Positions 54,096-63,779 are shown, numbered from the stretch's first letter. The stretch is DNA of 64,000 bases from Mycobacterium sp. ACS4331 (GCF_001667265.1 NZ_LZHW01000078.1:1-64000), one strand, 5' to 3'. Notes: a model not told the origin generated them from the letters alone. Translations and numbers: made by a program.

Positions 54096-54509
54096 TCACC
54101 GGCGCGGCGCGTACTTGAGCAGCGTCACGTCGTGGTCCGGAACGTCGACGAACACGGGCGTGACGGGCATGCCGACCTCGAGTTCCTCGGGTGCGACGTC
54201 GACGAGTTCGGTGGCGAAGCGCGGTCCCTCGTCCCATTGCACGATCCCCAGCAGATGCGGCACCGCGTCGGCGAACTGTGGCGCCACAGGGCGTTGTGCG
54301 ACGGCGAAGCTGACCAGGGTGCCCGCACCGGAGATCTGGCGCCATTCCAGGTCGTCGGCCAGTGTGCCGGGCGCCAGGACGCGGGGGTAGAACACGTAGC
54401 GCCCCAACGACGGCGAGTACTGGATCCACACCTCACCGCGGCGCAGCCCGTCCCAGTAGGGCGCAGAGACCGGGGTCGGCAGCGGCATCGGACGTTCGAG
54501 TGCGGTCAT
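54096..54509 (-). CDS. DUF35 OB-fold protein, partner of the thiolase-like aldolase
   Basis: 137 residues. An N-terminal helix with Pro-Tyr-Trp-Asp-Gly-Leu, then the usual site of the rubredoxin-like zinc ribbon (Val-Trp-Ile-Gln-Tyr-Ser-Pro-Ser-Leu-Gly-Arg-Tyr), followed by an OB fold (about 55-137). Odd: no cysteine is present in the ribbon or anywhere in the protein, so zinc is not bound there. In steroid catabolism the DUF35 of ChsH2 binds Ltp2 to form an active aldolase. The pairing here, two bases after the thiolase-like gene, suggests the same. Confidence 0.87.
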   Translation of the reverse strand: MTALERPMPLPTPVSAPYWDGLRRGEVWIQYSPSLGRYVFYPRVLAPGTLADDLEWRQISGAGTLVSFAVAQRPVAPQFADAVPHLLGIVQWDEGPRFATELVDVAPEELEVGMPVTPVFVDVPDHDVTLLKYAPRR

Positions 54510-54511
54510 GG

Positions 54512-55717
54512 TCAGTCCCCCACCAGGATCAGAGCTTCCTGCTCACTGAGCACGCCGCCGTTGCCGGAGACGAAGGCCCGGTTGCAGTCGGCGATCTGAG
54601 TGTCGGCGGCGCGACCCATGAGTTGGCGGGTGGCGTCGCAGACGTGGTGCATTCCGCCGGCGTTGCCGGGTTGGCCGTAGCCGAGCTGGCCGCCGGCTGT
54701 GTTCATCGGGAAGTCACCGCGGAAGGTGAGGTCGTGGTCGGTCACGAACTGCATGCCCTTGCCCTTCTCGCAGAAGCCGGCGTCCTCGAGCGTCAGCAGT
54801 GCGGTGATGGTGTAGCAGTCGTAGATCGACACCATGTCCATGTCAGCCGGGGTGAGTCCGGCCATGCCGAAGGCCTTGGGGGCGATGTGCTGCATGGGTG
54901 TGTTGAGCGGTTCCTCGGCGTAGACCGGTGACTTGTAGGGCACGCGTTCGCCGAAGCCCTTGATCCAGACGGGCCGGTTGCGGCCCCTGCGGGCCAGGCG
55001 CTCACTGGTGACCAGGACCGCCGATCCGCCCATACACGGCATCACGATCTCGAGCATGTGCAGCGGTGAGGCGATGATCGGGCTGGCGAGCACGTCGTCC
55101 ACCGTGACCGGCTTGTCGCGGAACACCGCGCCCGCGGTGTGGTTGGCGTTGACCCTCTGGTCGACGACGATCTTGGCCATCGCGCGTTCGTCGTATCCGT
55201 ATGCGGCGGCGTACATCTGGGCAACCTGCGCATACGGCCCGTTCTGGCCGAGGTACCCGTAGGGGATCTCGAACTCCGCCTGTGGCGATCCATACCGGAA
55301 GCTCGAGGCACCGTAGTACACCGCGTCGCCCATGTTCGGCGGCCGCTGCTCATGCATGGGCGTGAGGTAGATGGCCGGGATGGCACACAGCACCGCTTCA
55401 CAGATGCCCAACTCAATCGCGGCCGCGGCGCGCCACACCATCGCGGCCGCGCTCGCGCCGCCGAGGTCGACGTACTCCGCGAAATTGACCTTGATCCCGA
55501 GATACTCCACGACCGTTGAGGGCACGAAGAGTTCGGATTCGAACACTCCGGTGGTCACCAGTCCGTCGACGTCCTCGACGCTCAGTCCCGCGTCGGCCAC
55601 GGCCGCCGCCGCCAGCCTGGCCCACTGCTCGATGGTGAACTCCGGCGCACCGGACGGCATGCGCTCGCACGGCAGCTCGTGAAAGCCCACGATCGCGGCC
55701 TCGCCTCTCAGACCCAT
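54512..55717 (-). CDS. thiolase-like protein, probable side-chain aldolase (Ltp2/SCP2-type)
   Basis: 401 residues. Thiolase fold of the non-specific lipid-transfer group. The position of the thiolase nucleophile reads Asp-Leu-Gly-Gly-Ala-Ser-Ala-Ala-Ala (about 82-90), with Ala for Cys, so it is not a normal thiolase. Tyr-rich loops (Ser-Ile-Tyr-Asp-Cys-Tyr-Thr-Ile, about 300) and the C-terminal Asn-Thr-Ala-Gly-Gly-Gln-Leu-Gly-Tyr-Gly ... Gly-Gly-Met-His-His fit Ltp2-type retro-aldolases that use Tyr. Likely cleaves a beta-hydroxyacyl-CoA side chain with the DUF35 partner. ATG at 55717 set by a -10 six bases upstream. Confidence 0.85.
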   Translation of the reverse strand: MGLRGEAAIVGFHELPCERMPSGAPEFTIEQWARLAAAAVADAGLSVEDVDGLVTTGVFESELFVPSTVVEYLGIKVNFAEYVDLGGASAAAMVWRAAAAIELGICEAVLCAIPAIYLTPMHEQRPPNMGDAVYYGASSFRYGSPQAEFEIPYGYLGQNGPYAQVAQMYAAAYGYDERAMAKIVVDQRVNANHTAGAVFRDKPVTVDDVLASPIIASPLHMLEIVMPCMGGSAVLVTSERLARRGRNRPVWIKGFGERVPYKSPVYAEEPLNTPMQHIAPKAFGMAGLTPADMDMVSIYDCYTITALLTLEDAGFCEKGKGMQFVTDHDLTFRGDFPMNTAGGQLGYGQPGNAGGMHHVCDATRQLMGRAADTQIADCNRAFVSGNGGVLSEQEALILVGD

Positions 55718-55723
55718 GCCCCC

Positions 55724-55729
55724 AGCGTA
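55724..55729 (-). promoter_or_regulatory. -10 element TACGCT, leaderless start of the aldolase operon
   Basis: Minus-strand TACGCT, 6 bases before the ATG at 55717. Confidence 0.5.
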
Positions 55730-55730
55730 G

Positions 55731-55751
55731 AGGAATTGAAATCTCATTCCT
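55731..55751. promoter_or_regulatory. inverted repeat AGGAAT-N9-ATTCCT upstream of the aldolase operon
   Basis: 6-bp perfect arms with a 9-base spacer, one base upstream of the -10, hence between -35 and -10. Typical position for a repressor site; it differs in sequence from the 48904 palindrome. Confidence 0.45.
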
Positions 55752-55856
55752 GTTTTGGGGTGCGACACACGGTTTGGCGGAATTGACAGTGATCTTCATG
55801 CGTCGGTGCAAAGATTCCCTGGCGCCCGACGAGCGTCGGCCGGCAAGGACAGGATT

Positions 55857-57518
55857 ATGCGGACACAGATGCGTTCAACAGTCGGTTCGATCACGGTGGT
55901 GGTGATCGCGTTCGTCAGTGCGATGGTGCTTGCGCTGACCGGAACGATGCAGGCCGCGATCACCCTGGCGGCCAACACGGCCCTTGTCGTCCCGGGTACG
56001 GGCACGTCGAATCCCGACGCCTCCACCAACTACCTCAAGAACGCCGTCAACAACTACGTGAACCCCTCCTGGAGCGCGATCGATCCCTGCACCTCCGACG
56101 TGGACTGCGCCGTCGGAGTGCCCTACACCGCCCAGTTCTGGCCGTTCCCCTTCGCCGGATGGGGTGGCCTGGAGGGCGCGAAGTGGAACGACTCGGTGCA
56201 GAACGGCGTGGTGTCGCTGTCGTCCCTCTACGGCGAGGCACAGGCCGCCGCCGGTCCCGGCGACGAGGTCGTCATCTTCGGCTACTCGCAGGGTGCGACG
56301 GTGGCCAGCATCGTCAAGCGGCAGTTGGCCAACCCACCCGAAGGGATGCCGGGCCTTCCCGACAATGTGCGGTTCGTCCTGATCGGCAACCCGAACCGGC
56401 CCAACGGCGGTCTGTTCGAACGCCTCGCGATGTTCGGCACCGTGCCGATCCTGGACGCGACGTTCGGCCAACCGACGCCGACCAACACCTCGCCGACGGT
56501 GAACACCACCGACATCGCATTCCAGTACGACGGCGTGGCGGACTTCCCGGCGGTGCCGTGGAATCTGCTGGCGGTTCTCAACGCCGCGCTCGGCTTCGAG
56601 TACGTGCACGGCACCTATCTGGACCCGCGCGGGCGCCCCGAACCCGAGGGCGAGCTCCCCTACGGTTACGACGCGGCCGACATCGAGGGGGCCATCGCGG
56701 CCTGCCAGGCCGACCCCTCCGGTGCGAACTGCCAGCGGCACGGCGACACCGTCTACGTCACGCTGGCCGCGACCTCGCTGCCGTTGTTCCAGCCCTTCAT
56801 CGACCTGGGTTCCTCGACGGGCACCAGCTGGCTCATCAACCCCGTCGTCGCGCTGCTGCAGCCGTTGACCCAGACGCTGATCGAAACCGCCTACATCCGT
56901 GACGACTACGGCCGGCCCACACCGTTCACCCTGATCCCGCGGGTGAACCTGGTGAAGCTGGTCGTCGACCTGATCAACGACATTCCGGAGGGCATCAACG
57001 CGGCGATCGCGACGATCAACGACCCGAACCACAAGATCCCGGACCTGCCGCGGATGTGGGGCGATGAGAGCGACCCGGCGGACACGCTGACCGTCACGGC
57101 CCGCGCTCAGAACGACGGCACGGGCACCACCGAGATCCCGGACCCGCAGACGACGGTGGTCGGAGATCCACAGGACGACACCACCACGGCGGCAAAGTCC
57201 ATCGTGGCGCTGCCGACGCTGCCCGCCCTGAAGCTGCCGAAGCTGGTGTCGGTGAAGAAGTCTGAGGACGACTCCGTGACACCCGGCGCGGACGCTGACG
57301 CTGACACTCCGCAGTCCGACGTCCAGCCCGTGCGCGATCTGGCCAAGGTGGCCCGCAGGGTGCTGGGACCGCCGCCCAAGGCCGTCGAGACGGCCATCAA
57401 GAAGGCCGCGGACCGGGCTGCGGCTAGGACAGAGCGGGCCCAGTCACGGTTCGGCGCGAAGAAGGCTGCGGCCTCCGAGACGGCGGACAAGCCGGCCGCG
57501 GACAAGCCCGCGGCGTAG
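55857..57518 (+). CDS. secreted PE-PPE-domain serine hydrolase without PE or PPE part
   Basis: 553 residues. Signal-anchor or Sec signal at about 8-38, then a PE-PPE (alpha/beta hydrolase) domain about 40-290: Val-Val-Pro-Gly-Thr-Gly, nucleophile elbow Gly-Tyr-Ser-Gln-Gly-Ala near 141-146, Phe-Gln-Tyr-Asp-Gly-Val-Ala-Asp-Phe-Pro near 222-231. Two Cys pairs likely form disulfides. A Thr/Asp-rich linker and a Lys/Ala-rich tail follow (about 490-553), reminiscent of envelope-binding tails. Related proteins are esterases. ATG at 55857 with AAGGA upstream; a TTGACA (55783-55788) lies upstream without a good -10. Confidence 0.86.
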   Translation: MRTQMRSTVGSITVVVIAFVSAMVLALTGTMQAAITLAANTALVVPGTGTSNPDASTNYLKNAVNNYVNPSWSAIDPCTSDVDCAVGVPYTAQFWPFPFAGWGGLEGAKWNDSVQNGVVSLSSLYGEAQAAAGPGDEVVIFGYSQGATVASIVKRQLANPPEGMPGLPDNVRFVLIGNPNRPNGGLFERLAMFGTVPILDATFGQPTPTNTSPTVNTTDIAFQYDGVADFPAVPWNLLAVLNAALGFEYVHGTYLDPRGRPEPEGELPYGYDAADIEGAIAACQADPSGANCQRHGDTVYVTLAATSLPLFQPFIDLGSSTGTSWLINPVVALLQPLTQTLIETAYIRDDYGRPTPFTLIPRVNLVKLVVDLINDIPEGINAAIATINDPNHKIPDLPRMWGDESDPADTLTVTARAQNDGTGTTEIPDPQTTVVGDPQDDTTTAAKSIVALPTLPALKLPKLVSVKKSEDDSVTPGADADADTPQSDVQPVRDLAKVARRVLGPPPKAVETAIKKAADRAAARTERAQSRFGAKKAAASETADKPAADKPAA

Positions 57519-57526
57519 AAGTCCGA

Positions 57527-58939
<1,413 letters not shown>

Positions 58940-58988
58940 AGGCAGGACCCGATGGTGTCATGCCCGGATGCCCGACGGCCAACGAATA

Positions 58989-59858
58989 TCAAGCGGGCGC
59001 ACTCCACCAGTCGTCGGAGATCTCACCGCGGGCCAGCAGCACCGAGGGCCCACGAAGCCAGCTGGTCGCGTCGGTGACGGTGACCGTGACCTCACCGCCG
59101 GGAATTCGCACGACCACGGTGCCGGTGGCCGCATCCGCGTGGCGCAGCGCCGCGACCGCCGCGGCCACCGTGCCGGTTCCGCAGGACCGGGTCTCCCCGA
59201 CTCCACGCTCGTGCACGCGCATGGACACCGCACCGTCGACCGGTGCCGTCAGCACCTCGACGTTCACGCCGTTCGGGAACAGCGCGGCGTCGAACTGCAC
59301 GGGTGCGGCGACGTCGAGTGCCATCAGGTCGGCAAGGCTCAGCTGCGGGTCGACGCAGGCCAGATGCGGATTGCCGACGTCGACGGCCACGCCGGTGAAC
59401 TCACGTCCGCCCACCGTGGCGGTGCCCGCGCCAAACTGATTGGCCTTGCCCATGTCGACCGTGACCTCCGCGGTGACGGGATCGAAGCCGTGGATCACCA
59501 CCGGCCGCGCACCCGCGCGGGTGCCGACGACGAACTCCCGGTCGCTGACCAGGCCGGACGCCACGAGATAGTGCGCGAAGACACGCACGCCATTGCCGCA
59601 CATCTCCGCGATCGACCCGTCGGCGTTGCGGTAGTCCATGAACCAGTCATCGGCGCCGACACCGTCGGGCAGGGTCGCGAGCACGCCTGCGTCGCGCGCC
59701 ACACCCGCCGTCGTCACGCGCAGTACACCGTCGGCGCCCAGGCCGCGGCGCCGGTCGCACAGCGCGAAGACGCGCGCGGGGGTCAGATCCAGTTCGGCAG
59801 CAGGATCCGGCAGCACGACGAAGTCGTTCTGCGTGCCGTGTCCCTTGGCGAACTTCAC
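58989..59858 (-). CDS. dapF: diaminopimelate epimerase
   Basis: 289 residues; corresponds to Rv2726c. Interconverts LL- and meso-diaminopimelate for lysine and peptidoglycan, using two cysteines: Glu-Met-Cys-Gly-Asn-Gly-Val-Arg near 90 and Ser-Cys-Gly-Thr-Gly-Thr-Val near 226. The start Lys-Phe-Ala-Lys-Gly-His-Gly-Thr-Gln-Asn-Asp-Phe is typical. GTG at 59858, four bases after the miaA stop; the frame continues upstream only inside miaA. Part of the run Rv2728c-like, miaA, dapF. Confidence 0.96.
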   Translation of the reverse strand: MKFAKGHGTQNDFVVLPDPAAELDLTPARVFALCDRRRGLGADGVLRVTTAGVARDAGVLATLPDGVGADDWFMDYRNADGSIAEMCGNGVRVFAHYLVASGLVSDREFVVGTRAGARPVVIHGFDPVTAEVTVDMGKANQFGAGTATVGGREFTGVAVDVGNPHLACVDPQLSLADLMALDVAAPVQFDAALFPNGVNVEVLTAPVDGAVSMRVHERGVGETRSCGTGTVAAAVAALRHADAATGTVVVRIPGGEVTVTVTDATSWLRGPSVLLARGEISDDWWSAPA

Positions 59859-59862
59859 CCGC

Positions 59863-60768
59863 TCAGGATACGTGCCGCCACGCGGCCAAGGCCGAATCGC
59901 ACAGGTCCGGGGCCGCGCCGTCGAGCCACCGCACGCGGTGGTCCCGGCGGAACCACGAACGCTGCCTGCGCACATAGCGGCGCGTGCCGATGAATGTGGG
60001 CTCCCGCGCGGCCTGACCGTCGCCGCCGGCGTCGAGATCGGAGAGCACCTGCGCATACCCCAGTGCCCGCGAGGCCGTCACGCCGTCGCGCAGTCCCTCC
60101 GAGAGCAGCGCGCGCACCTCCTCGACCAGTCCCTCATCGAACATCATGTCGGTGCGCAACCGCAGGCGCTCGTCGAGAACCTCGGTGTCCCAATCCAATC
60201 CGATGATCACGGTGTCCCAGCGGGGCGCGCCGATCGTCGGCGCGGACGCCGCGAACGGCTGCCCGGTCAGCTCGACGACTTCGAGTGCCCGCACGATCCG
60301 CCGACCGTCGGTGGGACGGATCGCCTCGGCCGCGGCGGAGTCCCGCCGGGCCAGTTCGGCGTGCAGAGCGGCCGTGCCGACCTCGGCCAGGCGGGCCTCC
60401 CAGCGGGCCCGCACCTGCGGATCGGTGGCCGGGAACACCCACTCGTCGAGCAGTGACTGGATGTAGAGCATCGACCCGCCGACGATCACGGGCACCAGGC
60501 CGCGGGCCGCGATATCCTCGATGTCCGCCGACGCGGCCTCCTGATAGCGCGCGACGGTCGCCGTCTCGACGACGTCGAGCACGTCGAGCTGGTGGTGTGG
60601 GATGCCGCGGCGCTCGGCGACGGGCAGTTTCGCGGTGCCGATGTCCATGCCCCGGTACTGCTGCATGGCGTCGGCGTTGACGATCTCACCGCCCAGCGAC
60701 TCGGCCAGGTCCAGGGCCAGGGCGGATTTGCCGGTGCCGGTGGGTCCGATGACGGCGATGGGCCTCAT
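59863..60768 (-). CDS. miaA: tRNA dimethylallyltransferase MiaA
   Basis: 301 residues; corresponds to Rv2727c. Adds an isopentenyl group to A37 of tRNAs reading codons starting with U. P-loop Gly-Pro-Thr-Gly-Thr-Gly-Lys-Ser near 8-15, Asn-Ala-Asp-Ala-Met-Gln-Gln-Tyr-Arg-Gly-Met-Asp near 34-45, His-His-Gln-Leu-Asp-Val-Leu, Val-Gly-Gly-Ser-Met-Leu-Tyr, Arg-Arg-Tyr-Val-Arg-Arg-Gln-Arg-Ser-Trp-Phe-Arg near the C-terminus. The ATG overlaps the preceding stop by ATGA. Confidence 0.96.
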   Translation of the reverse strand: MRPIAVIGPTGTGKSALALDLAESLGGEIVNADAMQQYRGMDIGTAKLPVAERRGIPHHQLDVLDVVETATVARYQEAASADIEDIAARGLVPVIVGGSMLYIQSLLDEWVFPATDPQVRARWEARLAEVGTAALHAELARRDSAAAEAIRPTDGRRIVRALEVVELTGQPFAASAPTIGAPRWDTVIIGLDWDTEVLDERLRLRTDMMFDEGLVEEVRALLSEGLRDGVTASRALGYAQVLSDLDAGGDGQAAREPTFIGTRRYVRRQRSWFRRDHRVRWLDGAAPDLCDSALAAWRHVS

Positions 60769-61448
60769 GGCCGCCAGACACCCGCGAAGTAGCCGACGCC
60801 GTACGGCGCGCCACGGTAGCGCTCCTGCGCCCGACGGGGGCGCGGGAGCAGACCCGCCAGCACCTGATACGCCACCCGGCCCACGACGCCGTCGGGCAGC
60901 GCGGCCAGCGCCTCGGCGTCGCCAGCGGCGAGCGCGTCGTCGAGTGCGGCCTGCGTGGCGACCGAGTCGGGGTCGTGGCCGCCGGGGGCCGACGGTGTCA
61001 GCGTGGTCAGACCGTCGGCGACCACGAGCACCCCGATCCGGGCGTCGGAGCGCTCGATGTCGGCGCGCAGGTCAGCGCCCAGGTTCAGCGCGGCGGCGGC
61101 GTCGCGGGTGGCGGCGACGCAGTGCACGTGCGCCGATGCCTGCGGCGCCACCTGTGCCCGCACCCATCCGCTGATCAGCGCGCACAGGGGCAGTTCGGTC
61201 AGTGGTCCGGTGCTCACGGGGCCCAGGGTGACCCGCACGTCGACGCCGTATCCGGCCAGCGTGCCGACGGCGTCCGGGCCGACGACCGCGTCGGCGGCGG
61301 CCGCACCCACGCAGACCCATTGGTCGGGCAGCGCGGCCGCGCACGCGAGGACCGCGTCCCGCGCCTCGACGAGTTCGTCGGCGGCGGCACCGGCAAGCTG
61401 CGGCACGAGCACCGGCGCCGACGGGATGATCGCTACGGCTGTGAGCAC
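60765..61448 (-). CDS. LigB-like (class III extradiol dioxygenase) protein, metal ligands apparently missing
   Basis: 227 residues; corresponds to Rv2728c. Begins Leu-Thr-Ala-Val-Ala-Ile-Ile-Pro-Ser-Ala-Pro-Val-Leu-Val-Pro, the place where LigB/MEMO proteins have Pro-His-x-Pro with a metal His. Only three His occur in the protein (His-Val-His and Gly-Gly-His-Asp), so a catalytic Fe site is unlikely. Conserved next to miaA in mycobacteria; role unknown. GTG at 61448 is inferred because family similarity starts there; the frame is open to 61505. Gap of 10 bases after the DMT transporter gene, so an operon DMT-LigB-miaA-dapF is likely. Confidence 0.8.
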   Translation of the reverse strand: MLTAVAIIPSAPVLVPQLAGAAADELVEARDAVLACAAALPDQWVCVGAAAADAVVGPDAVGTLAGYGVDVRVTLGPVSTGPLTELPLCALISGWVRAQVAPQASAHVHCVAATRDAAAALNLGADLRADIERSDARIGVLVVADGLTTLTPSAPGGHDPDSVATQAALDDALAAGDAEALAALPDGVVGRVAYQVLAGLLPRPRRAQERYRGAPYGVGYFAGVWRP

Positions 61449-61458
61449 GGCGTCAACG

Positions 61459-62340
61459 TTATCCGGGCAGCTCGGAGTCGTGGGCGACGCTGTCCCTGGC
61501 CTCACCGCGGGCCAGGGCGACGGTGGCCACGACCATCGCGGCGATCGCCGCGACGAGGACGACCCAGCCGGCGTCGCCCGGGCGCAGAGTCTCCCCCAGC
61601 ACCACCACGCCGAGCACGGAGGCCACCAGCGGTTCGGTGATCGTCATCGCGGGCAGCGACGCGGTGATCGGTCCGGCCCGGAACGACGACTGCTGGAAAG
61701 CCGTCCCGCCGACCGCCAGCGCGGCCCACACGTACAGCTCGGGAGAGAGCAGCAGGGCCTCCGGCCCCCTGCCGAGCAGGTCCACCACACCCTTGGTCAG
61801 CACCGCGAAGACGCCCCACAGGGTGCCCGAGACGATGCCGAGCAGCACCGCGCTGAGGGAGCCGCGCAACCGGTTGGCGGCCAGCACGCACACGACAATC
61901 ACGGGGACGATCACCGCGGCGACCGCACCCCACGTCTCGACATCGGCGCGGGACTGCCCCGCCGTCGGGTTGCCCACGGTGACGATGATCACCACCGACG
62001 CGGCCAGCAGCGCGGCCCAGGTCCACTCCCAGCGGGTCACCCGCCTGTGCGCGGCGCGCGCACTCATGGGCAGCGCGAACAGCAGAGACGTCACCAGCAG
62101 GGCCTGCACGAGCAGCACCGATCCGAGCCCCAAAGCCGCGGCCTGCAGCACGAATCCGACCGCGGCGACCCCACTGCCGAGCCACCAGACACGGTCCCTG
62201 AGCAGTTGCAGGAACAGCCCCGCGTGGCCGACGTCGGAGTCGGGCACCTCGTTCGCGGAGCGCTGGTGGATGACGTCACCGATCGCGATGAACAGCGCCG
62301 CGCCGAGCGCCAGGAGTGCGGCGATGTCGGCTTTGACCAT
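61459..62340 (-). CDS. DMT/EamA-family membrane protein
   Basis: 293 residues; corresponds to Rv2729c. About nine or ten membrane helices in two halves, each with the drug/metabolite-transporter pattern (first half about 5-125, second half 130-280 with Pro-Ala-Met-Thr-Ile-Thr-Glu-Pro-Leu and Gly-Glu-Thr-Leu). Substrate unknown. ATG at 62340 lies 8 bases after a TAGTCT -10, so it may begin a leaderless operon that runs on to dapF. Confidence 0.88.
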   Translation of the reverse strand: MVKADIAALLALGAALFIAIGDVIHQRSANEVPDSDVGHAGLFLQLLRDRVWWLGSGVAAVGFVLQAAALGLGSVLLVQALLVTSLLFALPMSARAAHRRVTRWEWTWAALLAASVVIIVTVGNPTAGQSRADVETWGAVAAVIVPVIVVCVLAANRLRGSLSAVLLGIVSGTLWGVFAVLTKGVVDLLGRGPEALLLSPELYVWAALAVGGTAFQQSSFRAGPITASLPAMTITEPLVASVLGVVVLGETLRPGDAGWVVLVAAIAAMVVATVALARGEARDSVAHDSELPG

Positions 62341-62348
62341 GTCGCGGG

Positions 62349-62354
62349 AGACTA
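62349..62354 (-). promoter_or_regulatory. -10 element TAGTCT, leaderless start of the DMT gene
   Basis: Minus-strand TAGTCT, identical to the dut -10, 8 bases before the ATG at 62340. Confidence 0.5.
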
Positions 62355-62438
62355 CCTGCTTGAATACGTGGGAGAAGAAGGCGCCGCGTCGCGCGGCAGT
62401 GCGCGGGAAATCCGCGTGGAGAGTAGGGACAGCTGGTC

Positions 62439-63779
62439 ATGACCACACAAGATCCGACGAACGCCGATTCGGTTCCGACACCGGGTCCAACCCCCGGTCC
62501 GAAACCGGGTCCGAAACCCGGACCCCGCCCGTCCGCCGCACCCGTGACACCGCCGACCTCGGTCGCACCCGGCAGTGATCCGCACCGCTTCGGCCGAGTC
62601 GACGACGACGGCACCGTCTGGCTGATCAGCTCGTCCGGCGAGCGCATCATCGGTTCGTGGCAGGCCGGGGACGCCGAGGCGGCCTTCGCCCACTTCGGGC
62701 GGCGCTTCGACGACCTGTCCACCGAGATCGCCCTGATGGAGCGCCGCCTGGAGTCGGGCACCGGCGACGCGCGCAAGATCCGCGCCGCGGCCGCGGCGCT
62801 GGCTGAGACGCTGCCCACCGCAAGCGTGCTGGGCGATGTGGACGCGCTGGCCGCCCGGCTGTCGGCGATCACCGAGCACGCCGAATCCGCGGCTGCGGAG
62901 GCCAAGGCCAAGCGCGAGGAGCATCGCGCCGAGCAGATCGCGCGCAAGGAGGCGCTGGCCGCCGAGGCCGAGGAGTTGGCGGCCAACTCCACGCAGTGGA
63001 AGGCCGCGGGCGATCGCCTGCGGGCGATCCTCGATGAGTGGAAGACGATCACGGGGCTGGACCGCAAGACCGACGACGCGCTGTGGAAGCGGTACTCGGC
63101 GGCCCGGGAGACGTTCAATCGGCGTCGTGGCTCCCACTTCGCCGAGCTCGACCGCGAACGCGCAGGGGTCAAGCAGGCCAAGGAGAAGCTGTGTGAGCGC
63201 GCTGAGGCGCTGTCCGGGTCCACGGACTGGGGTCCCACCAGCGGCGCGTTCCGTGACCTGCTCACCGAGTGGAAGTCCGTGGGCCGTGCGGCCAAGGACG
63301 TCGACGACGCCCTGTGGCGCCGGTTCAAGGCCGCGCAGGACACATTCTTCGCGGCCCGCAACGCCGTGACGGCCGAGCGTGACGCCGAGTTCAAGGCGAA
63401 CGCAGCGGCGAAGGAGGCGCTGCTGGCCGAGGCCGAGCGCATCGACACCTCCGACGCCGACGCCGCGCGCGCCGCACTGCGCGCGATCACCGACAGGTGG
63501 GACGAGATCGGGAAGGTGCCGAGGGAGCGCACGGACCTCGAACGGCGCCTGCGCGCAGTGGAGAAGAAGGTGCGTGACGCCGCCGAAGCCGACTGGACGG
63601 ACCCGCAGGCCCAGGCCCGCGCCGAGCAGTTCCAGGCCCGGGTCGAGCAGTACGAGAAGCAGGCCGCCAAGGCCGAGGCCGCGGGCCGCACCCGGGAGGC
63701 CGAGGAGGCCAGGGCCAACGCCGAGCAGTGGCGGCAGTGGGCCGACGCCGCGGCCAGTGCGCTGACGAAGAAGCGTTAG
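62439..63779 (+). CDS. DUF349 coiled-coil protein
   Basis: 446 residues; corresponds to Rv2731. A Pro/Gly-rich first ~45 residues (including a repeated Gly-Pro-Lys-Pro), a short domain with Gly-Thr-Val-Trp-Leu-Ile, then long charged helices rich in Ala, Glu, Lys and Arg with three or four DUF349 units of ~70 residues (Trp-Lys-x-Ala-Gly, Leu-Trp-x-Arg-Phe/Tyr, Phe-Asn-Arg-Arg). Probably an extended coiled coil; function unknown. ATG at 62439. Its TAG stop overlaps the TAA stop of the convergent gene (TTAG). Confidence 0.9.
   Translation: MTTQDPTNADSVPTPGPTPGPKPGPKPGPRPSAAPVTPPTSVAPGSDPHRFGRVDDDGTVWLISSSGERIIGSWQAGDAEAAFAHFGRRFDDLSTEIALMERRLESGTGDARKIRAAAAALAETLPTASVLGDVDALAARLSAITEHAESAAAEAKAKREEHRAEQIARKEALAAEAEELAANSTQWKAAGDRLRAILDEWKTITGLDRKTDDALWKRYSAARETFNRRRGSHFAELDRERAGVKQAKEKLCERAEALSGSTDWGPTSGAFRDLLTEWKSVGRAAKDVDDALWRRFKAAQDTFFAARNAVTAERDAEFKANAAAKEALLAEAERIDTSDADAARAALRAITDRWDEIGKVPRERTDLERRLRAVEKKVRDAAEADWTDPQAQARAEQFQARVEQYEKQAAKAEAAGRTREAEEARANAEQWRQWADAAASALTKKR

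Noticed and set aside
55783..55788. Perfect TTGACA upstream of the PE-PPE-domain gene as a promoter
   Set aside because: No TANNNT lies 16-19 bases downstream, so the pair needed for a SigA promoter is missing.
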